Source: Acridotheres tristis
Lineage: Eukaryota; Chordata; Aves; Passeriformes; Sturnidae
Length of the DNA stretch: 64,000 bases
Assembly: GCA_037013685.1 (NCBI GenBank)
Contig: CM072889.1
Location: 5,527,976 to 5,591,975 of the forward strand
Direction of reading: 5' to 3'
Both the position numbers and the translations under genes were made by a program. Each line of letters opens with the position of its first letter. Positions within the stretch are counted from its first letter, which is position 1. This document shows, one piece after another, positions 20,901-35,868 of this stretch. The notes below the pieces were generated by a model, which was not told where the DNA came from, searched no databases, and worked only from the letters and a program-made list of their open reading frames with translations.

Positions 20901-23900
20901 TGCTGAATGTGTTATGCCAGATTAAACAAGTGCTGAATCTTTTTAATTATATCTTCTTAATTATAATGCTTAGAAGAAAACTGTAAAGCATGTTGCCACA
21001 CAGTTAATATGTGGGTTTAAAGGTTATATTTGCACTGATGGGAGGAACTGGCTAGGTTATCAAGATCCATATTTTATTTTGAGGTAAGAGGGCTGATGCA
21101 AACCCTGAACTGACCTGGCAGTTTGCTGGCAATTTTGTGAGAGTGACAGGAGCACCACAGTGCTCAGCACCTGAATTCCTCCAGTCACCCAGGCTTCAGC
21201 CTCCCTCCTAAGGCTGCAAACCTAAAGGGACTTGAAAGACAAACTTGGGAAGAGTTTGCATTTTAGCTGCACCCTGAATAGTTTGCTTAGTAATACAGGC
21301 ACTGGGGATTCTACTCAATGATATTTTCATATAGCAATGCTTCCAAAAATCATCTGAATTAACAGATAATGGAGGCTTAAGGAATTAACATAATTCAGTG
21401 AAATAAATTACTTAAAAGAGATGTCTTAACTTTTGCCTTTTCTACTCGTTTCTTTTAGAATATTAATTAAGTTCTTAGATGCTTTCTTTCCTTTTCCTTG
21501 AGAAACCAGTGAACAGATAATTGCAGTCTCAGTTTTATAAATCAAATATATTTCTAGTGGCTTCATAGAGGCTACAGATCAATTTTTGATATTTTGTAAG
21601 CATAGAATTCCATGAGTTCCAGTGGAAATTACACATGAGAAGAAGTGAAAATTAGATCAGGATGTGGCCCTGGCCTTTTGAAAGAAGGGACTCCTTAAAA
21701 GCAGTTATTTTAAGAGAAATCCCAAACCCCACTCAGTTCTAACCTTTTCTTTCCAAAATCTTCTGAAGTGATTCTCCTGTTTCTCCCAGGGTCTGCCTCC
21801 ATCTCTGTCTTTCATTCTGTACTTTATGCATCATTTTAACTGCTTTGCCACATAAGATCTCTCACTGCCGTTAATTCATTCCTTCTTGACATGTACTAGC
21901 TGAAAGTAGCCTCCCTCTTTCTTTCCACCTCATTGACTCTCTAACCCATTCCTAAACATATCCTTGCCTTGTCCCCTGTCTACAGTTCTTATTTCTCTTC
22001 ATTCTACTAATATTAATTTTTCAACTCTATCAATTTACGCTTTATAGCCACTCTTTGGAGCACTCCAGGACACAGCTATATAAAAAATAAATAATGTAAT
22101 AAATATAGGCTTGCCTTCCACTGCTTGGATGTGAAACACTTTGAAGCCAGCTGGAGCTGTCCCTAAATGATGATTTTGGGCCCACACACACAAACAAATC
22201 CTCCTGCATTTACTCAGTCTCCACAGGACAGATTATTTTGCATTGTAGCTATAGCTCCTTTTCTGTGAGCATTTACATACTTGTAAAATCAGCCACTGAA
22301 CACGAATGCATACAGGGTATTGGCTAACTTTAGTAAAATACTTTTCTTATTGGCTACTGTTTCATGCTGAGGTTTCTTTAACATGATTTTTGTGAATCCA
22401 GCTCTTCTATTTTCATTTTAAATTAGATATTTGATCATAATACTGTTTCTGGGAAATGTGCCTCTGTGTTAAAGTTTAATGACTTTAGGCTGGGGAAGAG
22501 TGGGATGAGTTGACTGGAGTTCTAATGAACATTTCCTCAGTAATGTAAGTGCCAAAAAGCAAATCCAAGGTCATAAAGAATGCTGGTTTCCCTATGCTTG
22601 AGGTAATATGAAAATGTGTTAGTTATCAAAATGTATTTGCAGATGGAATTGTTTTGGAGTAAGAGGAATCAGAGGGAAAATATTATGAAAACATGTGCAC
22701 CCTCTTTCATAACATAATTCCTTTAAATCAAAGATGTTGGGAGCTTATGTGGGCGTGTGGGTTTCAAAAGATCTCTTTATGTCACTGAAAGGTTGCCAAC
22801 TGTTCTCTTAGGCTGGGAAAGGAGAGACACTGTGACACCTTTTCCAAATAAAACGTGTTTAATCGATCTGGGCCACTGACTGTGTTCTGATCTTCCTAGG
22901 GTGCCAGACTTAGCTCAAAACAATAACACATTAAACAGTTGCTAGTTTATGGTGGTTGCTATCTGCTGCCACAAAAATTAAATATTTTTGGTTTAGATTA
23001 CTTGCAGTCAAATCATGTACCAGTTTGGCTGACTGGCAAATGTTTTTCCACACCTGTTCCACACCTACAGCAAGGGCAGTAGTGAAGGTGTCAAGGCGAG
23101 TAGTGAAAATCTTTTTAAGTGACACAGAAGTTACACATTCACAGTTATTATCAGCTCCTTTTCCTCAAGGAGAAGGCTGAGTCTTTCACTTAGGGATTAA
23201 ACAAGGCTTTATTTAAAACCAGTGAAAAGTAAATATCCAACCCCTGCTTTACCGTTTCCATGGGATTTGAGCAGCAGACCATAAAAGACATTAAATGACT
23301 TCTTAAGGGGGCAGAACAGTTATTAAATACATGCCATAGAAGGAAAGTTTCTTCTGTTTCAATGAAAAATTTGAAGGAGTCTATTTGCTCAATCAAATGG
23401 CATTATTAGTAAAACAGCCAAGGGAAATTAAATACGAGTCATTTTAAAAAATTACTTTTCATGGAAACTTACATTAGAAATGGGCTTACTTTGTGTTCAG
23501 TGAAGGAGTATTTTTTGTCAGCTAAGGAGCACTTGTTTATGGCAGCAATAAACTGCCATCCCAGACTGCTTACCAAAAGGGACAAAAATCAGCTCCAGGA
23601 AGGACAGTAAGGGGAACTAATTTACACTCTTCCCCTAAGCTAGAAGTAGCAAGGAAGGAACTAGGGCTGAGTGAGAGCTCCTCTGCTGTGCTGTGGAGGT
23701 ATTTATTCCAGCCCTCAGCACGGCGCCCTGCTGTGTTCTCGTGGCTGTCTCCAGACAGCAGCACCCTGCCTGCTCCCCAGGACTCTTCAGATGAAAAGGA
23801 ATATTGTCAAAACAATATAAAAAGCAAGCTTGTCAGCTTAATCAGCGTAATTTGAACATTTCCTTTAGTTTTTTTTTTAACTGCTGGTCATTTAAATTAG

Positions 23901-26287
23901 AACTGTAAGATAAGATTTTATAAGAAAGCGTGTGCAAACAATGATGTCTTGATTGGGTGTGCTGCAGAATGCACATAAGGGCACATGAGGCTCTTTTTCT
24001 GCTCTTACCATACATACAAGATATGGTAATTTATAAATAAAGCCTTATTATGGTTTGAAAGTCCAGGAAAGAGATTAGCCATCAAGAAATTAAGCAATTT
24101 TACTTTCCGAAGCCTATAATTTGGGGGTGAACAGAAGATTCTTTTAAGAAGGATTACAAGAGTAACAAAAAAGATGTCTCTAAGCATCTCCTAGATATTG
24201 CTCTCTGTGGTAGCTTTAGCTGTCAATGCTGGTATTTGCTTGGAAGCAAATTACAGTGATATTAATTAAGTCAAACTTCAAAGTACCACAACCATTTTAG
24301 TGCTGTGGTGCACATAAGAATTTTAATAGAAGGAGTGAGCATTTTTTAAATAGAATAAAATATGAAAGGACCAGGAGGCTTCACACATAGCTGCGGTCCT
24401 CAGTTACATTTCCTGCTATTTCTTCCTAGTCCTCATCCCCACCATGCTCCTCTCTTTAGTCACTTCTCTAAAGGTCACATTAACTAAGTGCACACAGGTT
24501 TTAGGAGCTAAGGTGAAGAAAAACAAAATGTTTTTCTATATAAGTGCTTTTTCCAGGAAGAAAGAGCATCATTTGGCACAATACAGTTTGAGAAGGTGGG
24601 TGTCTTAATTTTTTAGTTCCTGTTTATATGATCAACACAGTAAGGAGACAATAAAAAAGGAAACACTAAGGTATGAGAAAAAAGGAGGATAACAATTAAA
24701 AACACAATTTGGGATAAGCCTATGGTTATCTTTTAGTTGCAACTGTTTATTGAATATATTAGCAAGATACAAGGTGAAGAGTATCTATTTTGTCAAGATA
24801 TTTTACTCAGTCCCCTTCCTAATGAATTAATGTGGGTTTTTTATTGTTATTCTGAGTCTCAGTTCAGATGGAGAGACAAGATTCATTTTTATTTAATACT
24901 AGAACTTACTTATCTGTTAAAAAAAGGGCCAAAAAATGGATTTAAATGTAGCTGTTCAAATTCACTGCTGCTTTCCTGGGTTTTGGGAGGCAACTAATGC
25001 TTACACAATATCTATAGTGCTTACAGCAATCTTGATACTTTTTTCTTATATTTTTCATATACACAGCACTCACTAAAGTATTTTGCTACAGCCTGCCAGG
25101 TATCATGATTAAAAGCTGAATTACCATTGCTAATTCTGTAGGATTGATGTAATAGAGGAGTGTGTGGATATATTCTCTTATGTTGATACATCTGTCAATC
25201 ACTTCAGCTATCTTCTACAGCCCATTAAGCTCTTAAAAAAAAAGGGAAAGGGGGATTTAAAATGGTTACCTCCCAAATATCCCATCTGGTCAGGTTCAGA
25301 ATTTAGCTTCTACCACATAACTCCATTTTAAATCTCTGTTGCCTTTTTTTTTTTTCCTGGGTGTTAAAAACTTCAAATGCAAGACTAGTCAAAGTAATAA
25401 AGCAACTTTCTGGTTTTAATAATTTGCACTGAATAATAAATTTCTGTAGCACCTGTATAGCATATTTGTCTGGAAAGGAGTTTCCACAGACAGAATTTAC
25501 AGTCCCTTTGCAAGTGTATTTAATAGCTAGCACTGGAAGCAAAAAAAAATGGCAGTGATGTTGAAGAGGTATCAAACAATTGAAATGATGGAAATGTAGT
25601 TTTCCTAGTACTTTTCTTTAATGTCAGAAGACAGCATTTGGCAGGGAAAAAAAATCAAAAGAAAAAACCCAAAACCAAAAAAACCTCTCAACCAACAAAT
25701 AAAGATCCTATAACCTTAAATTTGAACACTAGTAACACAATTAGAAATATGAAAACAATCTGTAACTCTCCTCCTGAAGAAAATGCAATGAAAGCATTCT
25801 GCTATTAATTAGTTGTTCTTGTGTATTCAACACTTCGTAGAGAGACCATGAAGTCAAGGTTGGTGCAGGAAAAAAATGGAGAAAAACTGGAAAAACATCC
25901 TAGACCACAGTATGAAGACTCTTTTCCTTTAATATTGCAATAATTAAATGGCCACAATTTTTGAGTGGTTAACAGTGTAAATGAGAACAAAAGCTTCACA
26001 CACAGTTTAGGTAGGAAGTGATTTCTGGTGGTCATCTGGGCTGACCACTCAAAGCAAAGGAACCTGAAGTTTGATTCATGTTGAAATGAAGCTGTGAATG
26101 GTCCTGAGCCAGTGACATTTGATGTGTCCCTAGGACGGGATGGCACAGCCTCTCTGGGAGCTGCATTTCACTGCTGCAGAAGAGCTCCCCATGCTCAGCC
26201 TGTGGCTGCTCTCTCCTGTCCTCTCTCTGTGCCTCTCTGGCTCCCACTCCTCTGCCACCACTCCTCAGGCAGGTGGAGTCTGATGAT
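17991..26287. other. Long non-coding AT-rich stretch
   Basis: No exon, RNA gene or complete mobile element recognised. Small A- and T-runs occur, for example near 18891 and 23870. Pyrimidine-rich patches around 21770-22010 look like ordinary unique sequence. A T12 run lies at 25347-25358. Confidence 0.55.
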
Positions 26288-26495
26288 TTCAAACTGAACA
26301 AGCCCAGCCATTCCAGACTATCCTTGCTCAGTATCTGCTGCCTTCCCCAGGACACGCAGTGGCCCTTACTGGACTTGTCCCATCTGGTCAGCAATTCCTA
26401 GAGCTGGGAAGCCTCAACCCAGGCACTGCATCAGATGTAGGCTCCCGAGTGCTGAATAGAGGAGAGTAAGCCATTCCTTCACTTACCTCACAGCA
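26288..26495 (-). mobile_element. CR1 LINE 3' fragment
   Basis: The plus strand reads CTGAACAAGCCCAGCCATTC, then TGGACTTGTCCCATCTGGTC, then GAGCTGGGAAGCC and a CACTGCATCAGATGTAGGCTC...GTGCTGAATAGAGGAGAG series. This order matches the complement of the CR1 3' region. Divergence is high, so it is an old copy. The minus-strand open frame across it is not a gene. Confidence 0.8.
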
Positions 26496-29374
26496 TTCCT
26501 ATAAATGGAGCCAGAATGCAGCTAACCTTCATGCCACAGAGACATGCTGCTAATAATGTCAGGATTATATTGGAGGATATGCAGTAAAATGAAAATTTAA
26601 TTTTACCATTATCCACAGTATTGTTAGGAGCTGGAATTTAGGCCAGCTCAATACCCAAAGACAAATTTTCAAGCTGGCGATGTACATGGAAGGAAAATAT
26701 TAGTATTGTCTGTTCAGTATAGGAATGGCAAGAAAGAAAAATCAAATTTTGTAATTCTAGACCATCTTCCTACAATAATAGGAACTACAATCACACTTCT
26801 AGACCCAGAGGGCTAATCCTGACTGATTTGGAACATCCTGTGGGATATTGAGCTCCCTCCACTCCCACAGACTGAAAATCTTACAGAATAAAAACATTGG
26901 TAAACCTGCCTTTGATCACCAAATTTGAGTTTTCAGTCCCAGAAGAAATAATTTCCCTTTTTCATTTTGTCTTCTTTGAGCTTCTTACAGGACACTTTCT
27001 TTCAAATTCCTTGTTTGGGAAGACGATATTTAGAGTTACTTCTGATTGCTTCTAGAATTCGAGATAAAAGATCTAGTCTGCAGAGGAGTTTGTTGGTTTT
27101 TTTGCAAGCAAGAGAAGTAATTTGAACCAATTTTAATAGCTGCTTTATTTTTATCTGCTTACAATGTGTTCATCTGTTACACAGGCTTTAATCACAAATG
27201 TGCCAAGTGTATAGTGGAATAGTTAGATGAAGCACACACTGGGGGAATGGCAGAATCAATGTGCTTAATCTGTTCTTAATCCTCTCTTGTGCGTAGGAGA
27301 TCTGCATGTGCTGTTATTCCACACACAGACACAGGGGCTGATGTGATTTATGCAGGTCTGGTTATGGAGCCAAGCCTTCATTCAGACTCAGAAGCCATCA
27401 GAATGGAAGGGGGAGAGGCAAAAGAGAAATTGTGCTAATTATTTTCACTGTCTGGAATTCAAGAAAGGCATCTATTAGCAACATAATATATGGAGCAGTC
27501 AAGAAAGAAAAAAGATGTCAGCATTTTTATGTTTCTGTAAAAATGTGCCTGAGATTTTCTCGTCTGCAGCAGCCTGTAGACTTAAATCAACGCATGCAAT
27601 GTTTAGGATCCTTTTGGAGTGGCAGGTGACCAAATGTACCTAGCCTTAAACGCTTTGTAGGTGCTACTCCATCTCTCCAAAACAGCCACCCCCCTTTTGC
27701 CAGGCACACAGAACAGTGTCCTAGAGCTCCCCTATTTCAATGATGTCCCTGTGAGCCTTTCCCCTTCTTTCAGAGTGCAGGTGCAAGACAGGATGGACAG
27801 TGCACATCCCAGGTCAGCACAGAACTGAGAACTTAAGGACTCCTTTTCATCAAGGTAGGTATTTTATTTTAATTCACAGTTTCTCTGTGACTGCTTTTAC
27901 AGTCCAGTGCCAACTCAAAAAAAAAAAAAATTAAGCAATTCTTAAGCCATTATAGGAAAATGTGTGCCAAATGTTGAGCACGTGTGTACCTACTTCTCAA
28001 AACTGGGTGACCCAGACACATCCTCAAGTGCTCAGTTGAATTAACAGCATAAAGTTCTATTCTAAATATTACTCCCCTTCACTGGCACTTCTTTGCCTGG
28101 TGTATACAGCCTTCTTGCAACTCTCCATGATATGCAGCAAAACAGATTGTGTCAGGAGCAGGCAGTGCAGCAAGGACCTCCAAAGGGGTATGAATTTCCT
28201 CCACTCAAAGGCAGGTGGGACTAGAGAGTAGGACAGGTTCCCTTCCTCTAATCTCTCCCATCTTTTCCTTACAATTCTCACTATTTCCTCTTTATTAGCT
28301 TCATGGAAAATAGTTATGGCCATAGTGATCATTTGGGATCCACTGTGGCCCAGATTTCAGGAAAACTTCTCATTTGAGGCTGAACCTGATAGTAAAGCAA
28401 CTGAATGGGTTTAAAAAAGGTATAAAGTTGAACTGATCTCGTCAATCTCTCTGAAGAATAGGAATACTGTTATCTTGGATCTAACTCAATTCCCATTAGA
28501 AAAGAGATGACTTGGAGCTGTAATTTAAAATAATAGCACCATTTAGTGTTATTGAGACATGGGCAGGTAAACAGATTAACAGAAAACTAGAAGCATTTTA
28601 AAATGTCATGGTCTACAAAAGAATGGACATTTTATAGCTTTGTCATGATCATGAGAGACAGTGTATTATGTCCCTTGTGTAATAGTTTCAGACTTCACTG
28701 ACTAAGAATATTGTAAAAAACAGGCCTGCAAAGACCAACTGTAGTTCTATCAAATCATTATAAGGCTTTGCAATACACCATTACAAAATCAGTAGCTGTG
28801 CAAGAAACAATCATAAAATAGCCAGACTGCATCTTTGTAACATTTCTATCTGTTTATGTCAGTATTCATTTAGGAAATCTTTAATCAGTATATCTATATG
28901 TGCAGAAGAAATATGAAATACTAGGATTTCACATTTAAATTAATTGCTACGCCTGTGATATATTTTCCGTCAGACATTGCTTTTAAATACAAGAAGACAA
29001 GAAACCAGTGATGGAAATTTCTGCTTGGAAAGAGAAGGGTCCTTTCTGCAGTGAGCATCTGACACCAAACACTGTATTTCTGCTGATGCCTGAGTTTCAA
29101 AAAAAGGAACAAACTTTTTGTGTGAACAAGAGCAACAGTTTTAAAACGAGTGCCCAATGAGGACTGTTTTCCAGAAAAGACAGATTCTTCTGCTCACCCT
29201 TGGAGATTCATAACCGTTCTACCAGTTTAAACTAATAGGGTGCAATTGATTGATCACTTCTGAAAATCTTAGTGTTTATTTTTAGTCAGTGCAAGAACCC
29301 CCGATTGTGACAAAATCCTAAACCACAGCCTCCCTTTCAGAGTAAATTATGGGCAAGGTTATAAACCAGCAAAA

Positions 29375-29608
29375 ATGGAGGTTCATAATGGAGATGATGA
29401 CAGAATTTTAATTATACAGGGCATGAAGAACAATGCTGTAATAAAATTAGTGGAGGGGAAGAAGTATCATTTAGTCTATTATGTGCCTGAAGACTTCACT
29501 ATGGGTGAACCAATGTTCTTGCTTAGAGTTGCTCAGAAATTAGTTGTCTTAGAGCCTTTAATGCCAAGAGTGCTTTGTGCTTTAAATTCATACATGGATT
29601 TTGATTAA
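29375..29608 (+). pseudogene. Unassigned 77-codon ORF with coding-like look
   Basis: Begins ATG and ends TAA. The translation has mixed amino-acid use and a region (YHLVYYVPEDFTMGEP, then FLLRVAQKLVVLEPLMPRVL) that reads like an alternating strand/helix pattern rather than AT-driven noise, unlike most open frames here. I do not recognise a family. No splice sites, promoter or poly(A) signal are convincing. It could be a retrocopy fragment, a remnant exon or chance. Confidence 0.25.
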
Positions 29609-32600
29609 TCATGACTTGGTGTGCCTCTGTGAGAGGGGTAAAGGTACTGAATATTGCCAATTCACAGCTATGCAGTTTGTTTTAGTAAGTCTGATGATGC
29701 CAAGGCTCAGAATGGACACTGCATTTGGACACTGCAGTTAAATTAACTAATTCTCTCTGCAATCCACACACTTAACTTGGTCAGAGCAATATTAAGACAT
29801 TCACTTGAGACACATATTACATTAAGAAAGCGCTGAGGCAGGATTAGAAGAAGAGTTCTTTCTGCATGTTTGAGGTCATAATTTTTTCCTCTGAAAAGAA
29901 AGAGAAGGGCCCAACAGAAATTGTTAGGGTTGTACATAAAATTCACAGATCACATGAAATACCTTGGCAGTTTTAGTTTTAGTTTTCTAATACTAGTTTT
30001 AAAGAAAACACTTTAAAGTGACTGCTGGTCTACACTCGCTGTTTTGACTCTGTTACTCTGCAGGCTATGAAGTGTTCAATTCCCTCCACTATGAAATTGA
30101 AAAATTCTGTAAATAATGTTTACCATTAGTCAGAGGTGTGTAATTTCCATTGACACGTGCATTTCCTCTGTATGTGTACATATGATTGCAGGGTGATGGA
30201 GAGCCATATTTTAGCACTTAGTCACAGACAACAATAAAACTCCTCTCAAGTTTAACTGCTCTCTTTTCAACAAAGTCTAAGTGCAGAACAAAATATTGCT
30301 CAGTGTGAATTTAGTGGGGTGCAAGGGGTACCAAAGCCTCAGCTGTATGGTTTCTGCCTGCCGTCTTAAAAAGCAGTTTTCCTGACAAATGAGAATGACA
30401 GTTACAAGGTGGTTCCACTAATTCATAGCTTCTATTAAGCCAAAGACTAAAACCTGTATTTGAACCAGGTATAGGCCACATAGTCAGAGCCTCAGGCTTC
30501 CAAAGTGAAAAAAATCCACAAGATCTTTATTAGGTACTTACAGAGAGAACAGAGAGATGAAGTGACCTACTGCTAAGGAAGGTTCTAACCCTACCAGTAA
30601 TTTTATTGCTTAGTAAGACAGTGAGAGTCTTAGTGTGTCTGCAAGAGAAGGTTATAGTAAAATGCAGGCATTTAAGGAGGAATAATTTTCTGGAGATATT
30701 GTTTACCAGCAGCTCCTTCAGATACTTATGAGCCTTTTTTTATTTCTTTTGAACCAAATAATTTGTTTTTGCTTGCAAGTAAAGAGCCATTTTACTAAAA
30801 GCAAATAATTTCTATGTGCCTTTTTAAATGATCTTCAAAACATCAAGCACAGTCATGGATGCCTGAAGACAGAATAGTATCTTCATAAAAATGCAAATTA
30901 TTCCAATCATAATAGTAATCAGAGTCACAGAGAGCACGGGATTTCTCAATTATAGCTCTTGTGTGGCACTCAACATTCCCACTGAGACACAGCAGAGGAA
31001 AACACAACAGTTTAAATAGTACTGATGTCCATTACCTTTATAATTCCTAATGGCATGAATATTATTTAAAGACTTTGAAATAAATACACCTCACAGAAAA
31101 GTAGCATAAATTATAAATTTTGATTAGAGCTCATCTAAATATGCTTTGACATATTTTACACCAAAATTTTACAAGACAAACACAGATGTTCAAAATTATC
31201 ATAATCACTGTATGACAACTAGGTTGCAACCTTGATTGCCCATGCAATAAGGTAAATAAAGAAAAGACCACAATTGTTCAAGGCATACAAAATAACAGGT
31301 CAAATATCACTCAGTTCTTTCTCTTTGGACAAGCAATCTAGAACTGCTATCATTAAAAATAATAAAATGTAAAATAAAGATAATAAAATTAATTACCTTA
31401 CATATAAATATGTTGTATCAAGTCTGAATCTTGTTTCTGCATACTCTAGTCCCACATACATTCTACTACTGGCAGTTTTACTCCATCTATCACTGCATTT
31501 TCCTGGGAAAACCCAAAATATACTATACTACTTGAGCAAATAATATGGTGCAAGGATCTCTGGATGCTGCTTACAGAGGCTAAACTCTTCAGAATCTGTC
31601 TGTAAACAATTCTTTTGTTCACTTACAGACTTCGGCAAATTTTTAATATTGGACGACAAAGTGTTAGCATGGTACTCGTACTTTGAGGTGCACAAGAGCA
31701 GTTATTAAAGGGGTTGACAGAACTGACACAGCAACTAAAAAGGTTGAGCTGTAACTACAAAAAGTAGAGTTTAGTTTTCTAAAGCACTGCATGTCTCAAA
31801 GAGATTTCTCTCTGTATTTTGAAAATAGGTCTTTATATCCAAAGGATAGCCTTGCTGCTTTGGCATAGTTTCTGAATCAGTGTCGTGCAGCAGAAGGAGG
31901 AAATGCTGACTGCACATTAAACAGATTTTTAAAAAAACATTATTATTATTAGTAGTACTAGTAGTAAAACTATGGTACCTGCTTACATTTTAATATAACA
32001 TCATGCAAAGTTCTTTCCTTTACATAACCTGGGGACTGCAGCCTCGCCCCAGTATGCCTCACTCTGGTCTCCTAAACCCTGGGTGCCACAAAATCCTGCC
32101 AGCTGCCAAGAAAGCAGCAAGGTGACTGTGACCTGTGCTCTGGGGCTGGTTGCCACAGAAGCACCATGGCAAACCCCAGAACAGGCATCTCCTGGAAAAC
32201 CACCAGCTAGAGAGGCTGCAGCAATAACTTCTCTTTGCCCTTTCTCCCCACCTGCATTACCCTCCCTCCTCAGTGCTGGGACATTGTTTGCTATCAGACA
32301 CAGCACTGATGGAGCCCAGGAATTTTGTGCTGCTGCCAGGTCACTGTGAGTAGCTGAGATCTGTGATCCACCTCATTCCCTGGCGATTTCAATGCCTGCT
32401 CTGGTGGCTGTTTGCTTAGTACACTTAGTGTCTTAAATAAAACACTGGGGTGGTTTTCAAAGAAATTAAATCCATCTATTGGAAGGAAAACTGCATTCCT
32501 AGAAAATATAGTAACAGTTCAGTCTGCCAGAAGAACAGCTAATATTCAGCATCTAAATGTTAATATTAATTGTTTCTAAAGTTGCATGAAATCAATTTCA

Positions 32601-34006
32601 GGATTTCAATGCACCTTTCATAAAAGCTATGGGAATTGCTCTAAGGGCTTTTTTTCTAATTTCAGAATATTAGGTTTCTTGCAGCTTGTCCATACCTCCC
32701 ATTTGCACGGCAGAAGGAAAAGGGAAAGGGAGAAAATATGGTCTTGTTAAAAAGGGATACCTTTACCTTTCAGAGGAAACAGAAAAAACTGGAAGACATA
32801 ATGTGGAACAGGGGAAAAAATAATTCTGTACAGTGTCCGTAAACACCTACTCCACATTTTTTTTTTTGGCCTGTTTGTTTGTTATTTATTAATTTAGGTA
32901 AATCAGAGGATCATAAATTTTTATTGCTGTATCTTTCTCAGAATTACCTGTCCATTCCCTGTCAACTCTTTCTCCCTGTTCTACAGATCTCTGCAACAAA
33001 TATTTCCCTTGATCCTCTTATTTGGTCCCTTCCAGTCCACTAGAACTGTCTTTTTTACTGAAAAAGAAAAATATTTAACAATGAGAGACTGAGACAAACA
33101 ATTCATACAGGTTTCTTTATAACCTCAATAACTCCAAGATTTCTTTACCAACTCCCATGGGATTTTTCCATTACTTTTTTCTTCTGTGGAACATCACATA
33201 TGTTGTCATTGTATATGACAGGCTTAGAGGTGTAAGAGCTGGCATTGTTGTTACATGTCCTTTTCCCCTCCACTGGACTAGAATTTTAATCACAAAATGG
33301 TCTGGTGTATGGAAAATACGGAGGAAGCAAAGGGTGGTAAAACGTGGACTGGAAATGGTAAAGTAAGGGCAGCTTCTTTTTGAAACTTAATCTTTGGGAA
33401 AACAAGCTAGTAATTTTAAACTGGCTGGTTTTAATAAATATTTTCTTATATTATTATTTATATGGGGTTTTTTTTGTAATCATAATTTGCCTGGTACAAA
33501 ACCAAGTTTCCCTCTAAAAAAGATATTGTAGAGTTGTGACTAAAGAAGGTCATGAAGAGCCTATTCATGACAGAAATGGAAAGAAGTTATGCCCATGTCT
33601 AGACACAGCATTGAAAGATCTATTGTATTGAACTTAGATGTGAATTACATGGATCACAATATTCTCATAATTTACAGATATCTATATCAACACACATGCA
33701 GGGGGTTTTTTTAAAATATAGCTAAGAAAAAACCCACATTTTTTTCTTTTCTTCCAGGAGAAATTTTATCAAAGTACATCTTTTTTTAAGTGGGTGAGCT
33801 TTTTGCTTCTTTTCATTTTCTGTACACAGCTTATAAAAATGAGTAAAGATTCAGAAATTTTTTGGCAGAATTTGTCATGCACAATTCCCAGACCAGTTCT
33901 ACAGTTGGAAACACAAACCAGTATCCAGAAGCCTGATGATCCTGGCCAACATGGCCCCGAGTCTAATCTCTGTTTGTCAGTCTTTCTTCAGCCTGAAATC
34001 TTCATC

Positions 34007-34028
34007 AAAAAAAAAAAAAAAAAAAAAA
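34007..34028. repeat. Poly(A) run, A22
   Basis: A homopolymer of 22 A. It could be the tail of a retroposed sequence on the plus strand, but no matching duplication or recognisable body was found upstream. Confidence 0.8.
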
Positions 34029-35868
34029 TTCCCCCTAAAACTGAAGAAAAAGGACACAGTGTTTGAAAAACTATAGCAAGGTTCAGGAATTGTCAGCAGA
34101 CCCCCACTCCTCTGGCTGCAGTTTGAGTTTTATGCCCATTTTCCCCTCCTATAGGTATGAGCATCTTACACCCTGGGGGCTGCAGGCAGGGGATGAAATT
34201 CACAATCTGCACCAAGAAGAAATGCAGTCTGTTCATCACCATGTACAAGGCACTAAAATCCTGTCCAGAAGTTTTCCTCATATTGGTAATGCTTACAGTC
34301 CCCATTTTATGTCCAGATATCTTTTCCTTCCTGGCATCCATTTTCTTTTGATTATTCATGGAATGATTTGTTTTACAAGGCCTGAACACAGCATCTGTGC
34401 ACTGCTTCATATGGGGTGTACAAGGAGATACACAGACCATGAGACCTAGGCACTTCTCTTAGCAGAATTTATTTATCATTATTAGAATAATTTTATTATT
34501 TTATTAGTTATTTTATATTAGAATATATGTCAGGCATATGAATACAGTATAATTCAGTCAGTAATGAAAGAAAAATTCTTAGAGATAAGGATAGAATAAA
34601 TCTCAGATGTTGAATGAAATTGGGAAAAGGAAAGAGAGAATAATATAAGGGAGAATATATTTGCAGTGATCCTTTGGGATTTAAAAAGATACCTAAGGAT
34701 ATAAGAGAGGGTACGTGACATGAATATTTATTATATAGTAATATTTAAAACCTAACTTGTCAACAGTAATAAAAATAAATGTGCTATTGTCAGGTGCTCT
34801 ATAAAGGGATCCCTGTAAACCATCTTTTCTGAGTCTTACCCAAGATTAAATCAATTTCTTACACATGTAATAGGGAAAAATAGAGAAAGACCCTTTTGCT
34901 AAACACATCTAATCTGTTTGATCTACTTTAAACCAGTATTCCTCATTATACAAAGACAATTTTTATCATTGAGAGATTCTAATAAGAGTGTGTATGATCT
35001 TTCTTCCCCCAAAATGTTAACAATATTATTTTTAGCTGATTATTACAAAATTAAATTTATTTTATTTCTTTAGGATTACATCAGTAAAGTCTCACTAAAG
35101 AGCATTTCTACTAATGATTAACATGTTCACATATGAATCACAGACAAGTCAGATGGAGAATCAATATACCAAAGTAACAATGACATGTCCTGGTAGCTCA
35201 ACACCTATCAAACTGTTGGCAAGGGGTGACACGGAGTGAACTTTCCCTGCAGGACTGAATGCTGCTGTCAGGGATGCTGCAGTTCTACTGGCTCCAAAAG
35301 GTCAGACCACCTGGCACCATCAAAATTACCTGCTTAGGAGTTTGAATCAATAGCAGTTTATGGATCCAATTGCCTAGTACAAAGCTGTTGAAAAAATTGC
35401 AGAAGTAATCATCAGCAAGGAGTGAATGGCTCAAACCCACAAAGAAATTGAAGCAAAGAAACACTGTAAAGAGCCCTCTTACCCTAAAGCCTTCAGATGT
35501 GGGAATGGCATGGTTCACTTACAAAGGCAGCAGTACCACAGGTCTAAAATCCTAAACATTCACTCCACGTTATTGTGTATTAAACTCTACTAACATTAAC
35601 AGAAACTTATTTTTATTAGGAAAAATCAGCCCTGAGAAACGTAGTGGCAGTCTCAAGTACCTGGTACATTTTAGAGCATTAAGGAAGTTCCAAATTTTCA
35701 GACACACTTTGTGGTTTTCTCCTCAGGGTTATTATGCTGGAATAATGGAACAGTCTCTTGCCTAAAAACCTGGAAAGTCCTACATGACAAAAGGTTTACA
35801 TTTCAATTACTAGCTTCATTTACCCATAGGAAGCAAACATTTGAATACCAAATTTTGCAGTGTGCTTC

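Larger units (their letters stand above)
26496..35864. other. Long non-coding stretch with one unassigned ORF
   Basis: Apart from the ORF at 29375-29608 and the A22 run at 34007-34028, I see only unique AT-rich DNA with short AT-repeats, for example at 31340-31395 and 34455-34520. No mobile element with clear ends was found. Confidence 0.5.

Noticed and set aside
33880..34028. Retroposed gene copy ending in the A22 run
   Set aside because: No recognisable coding body and no flanking duplication.
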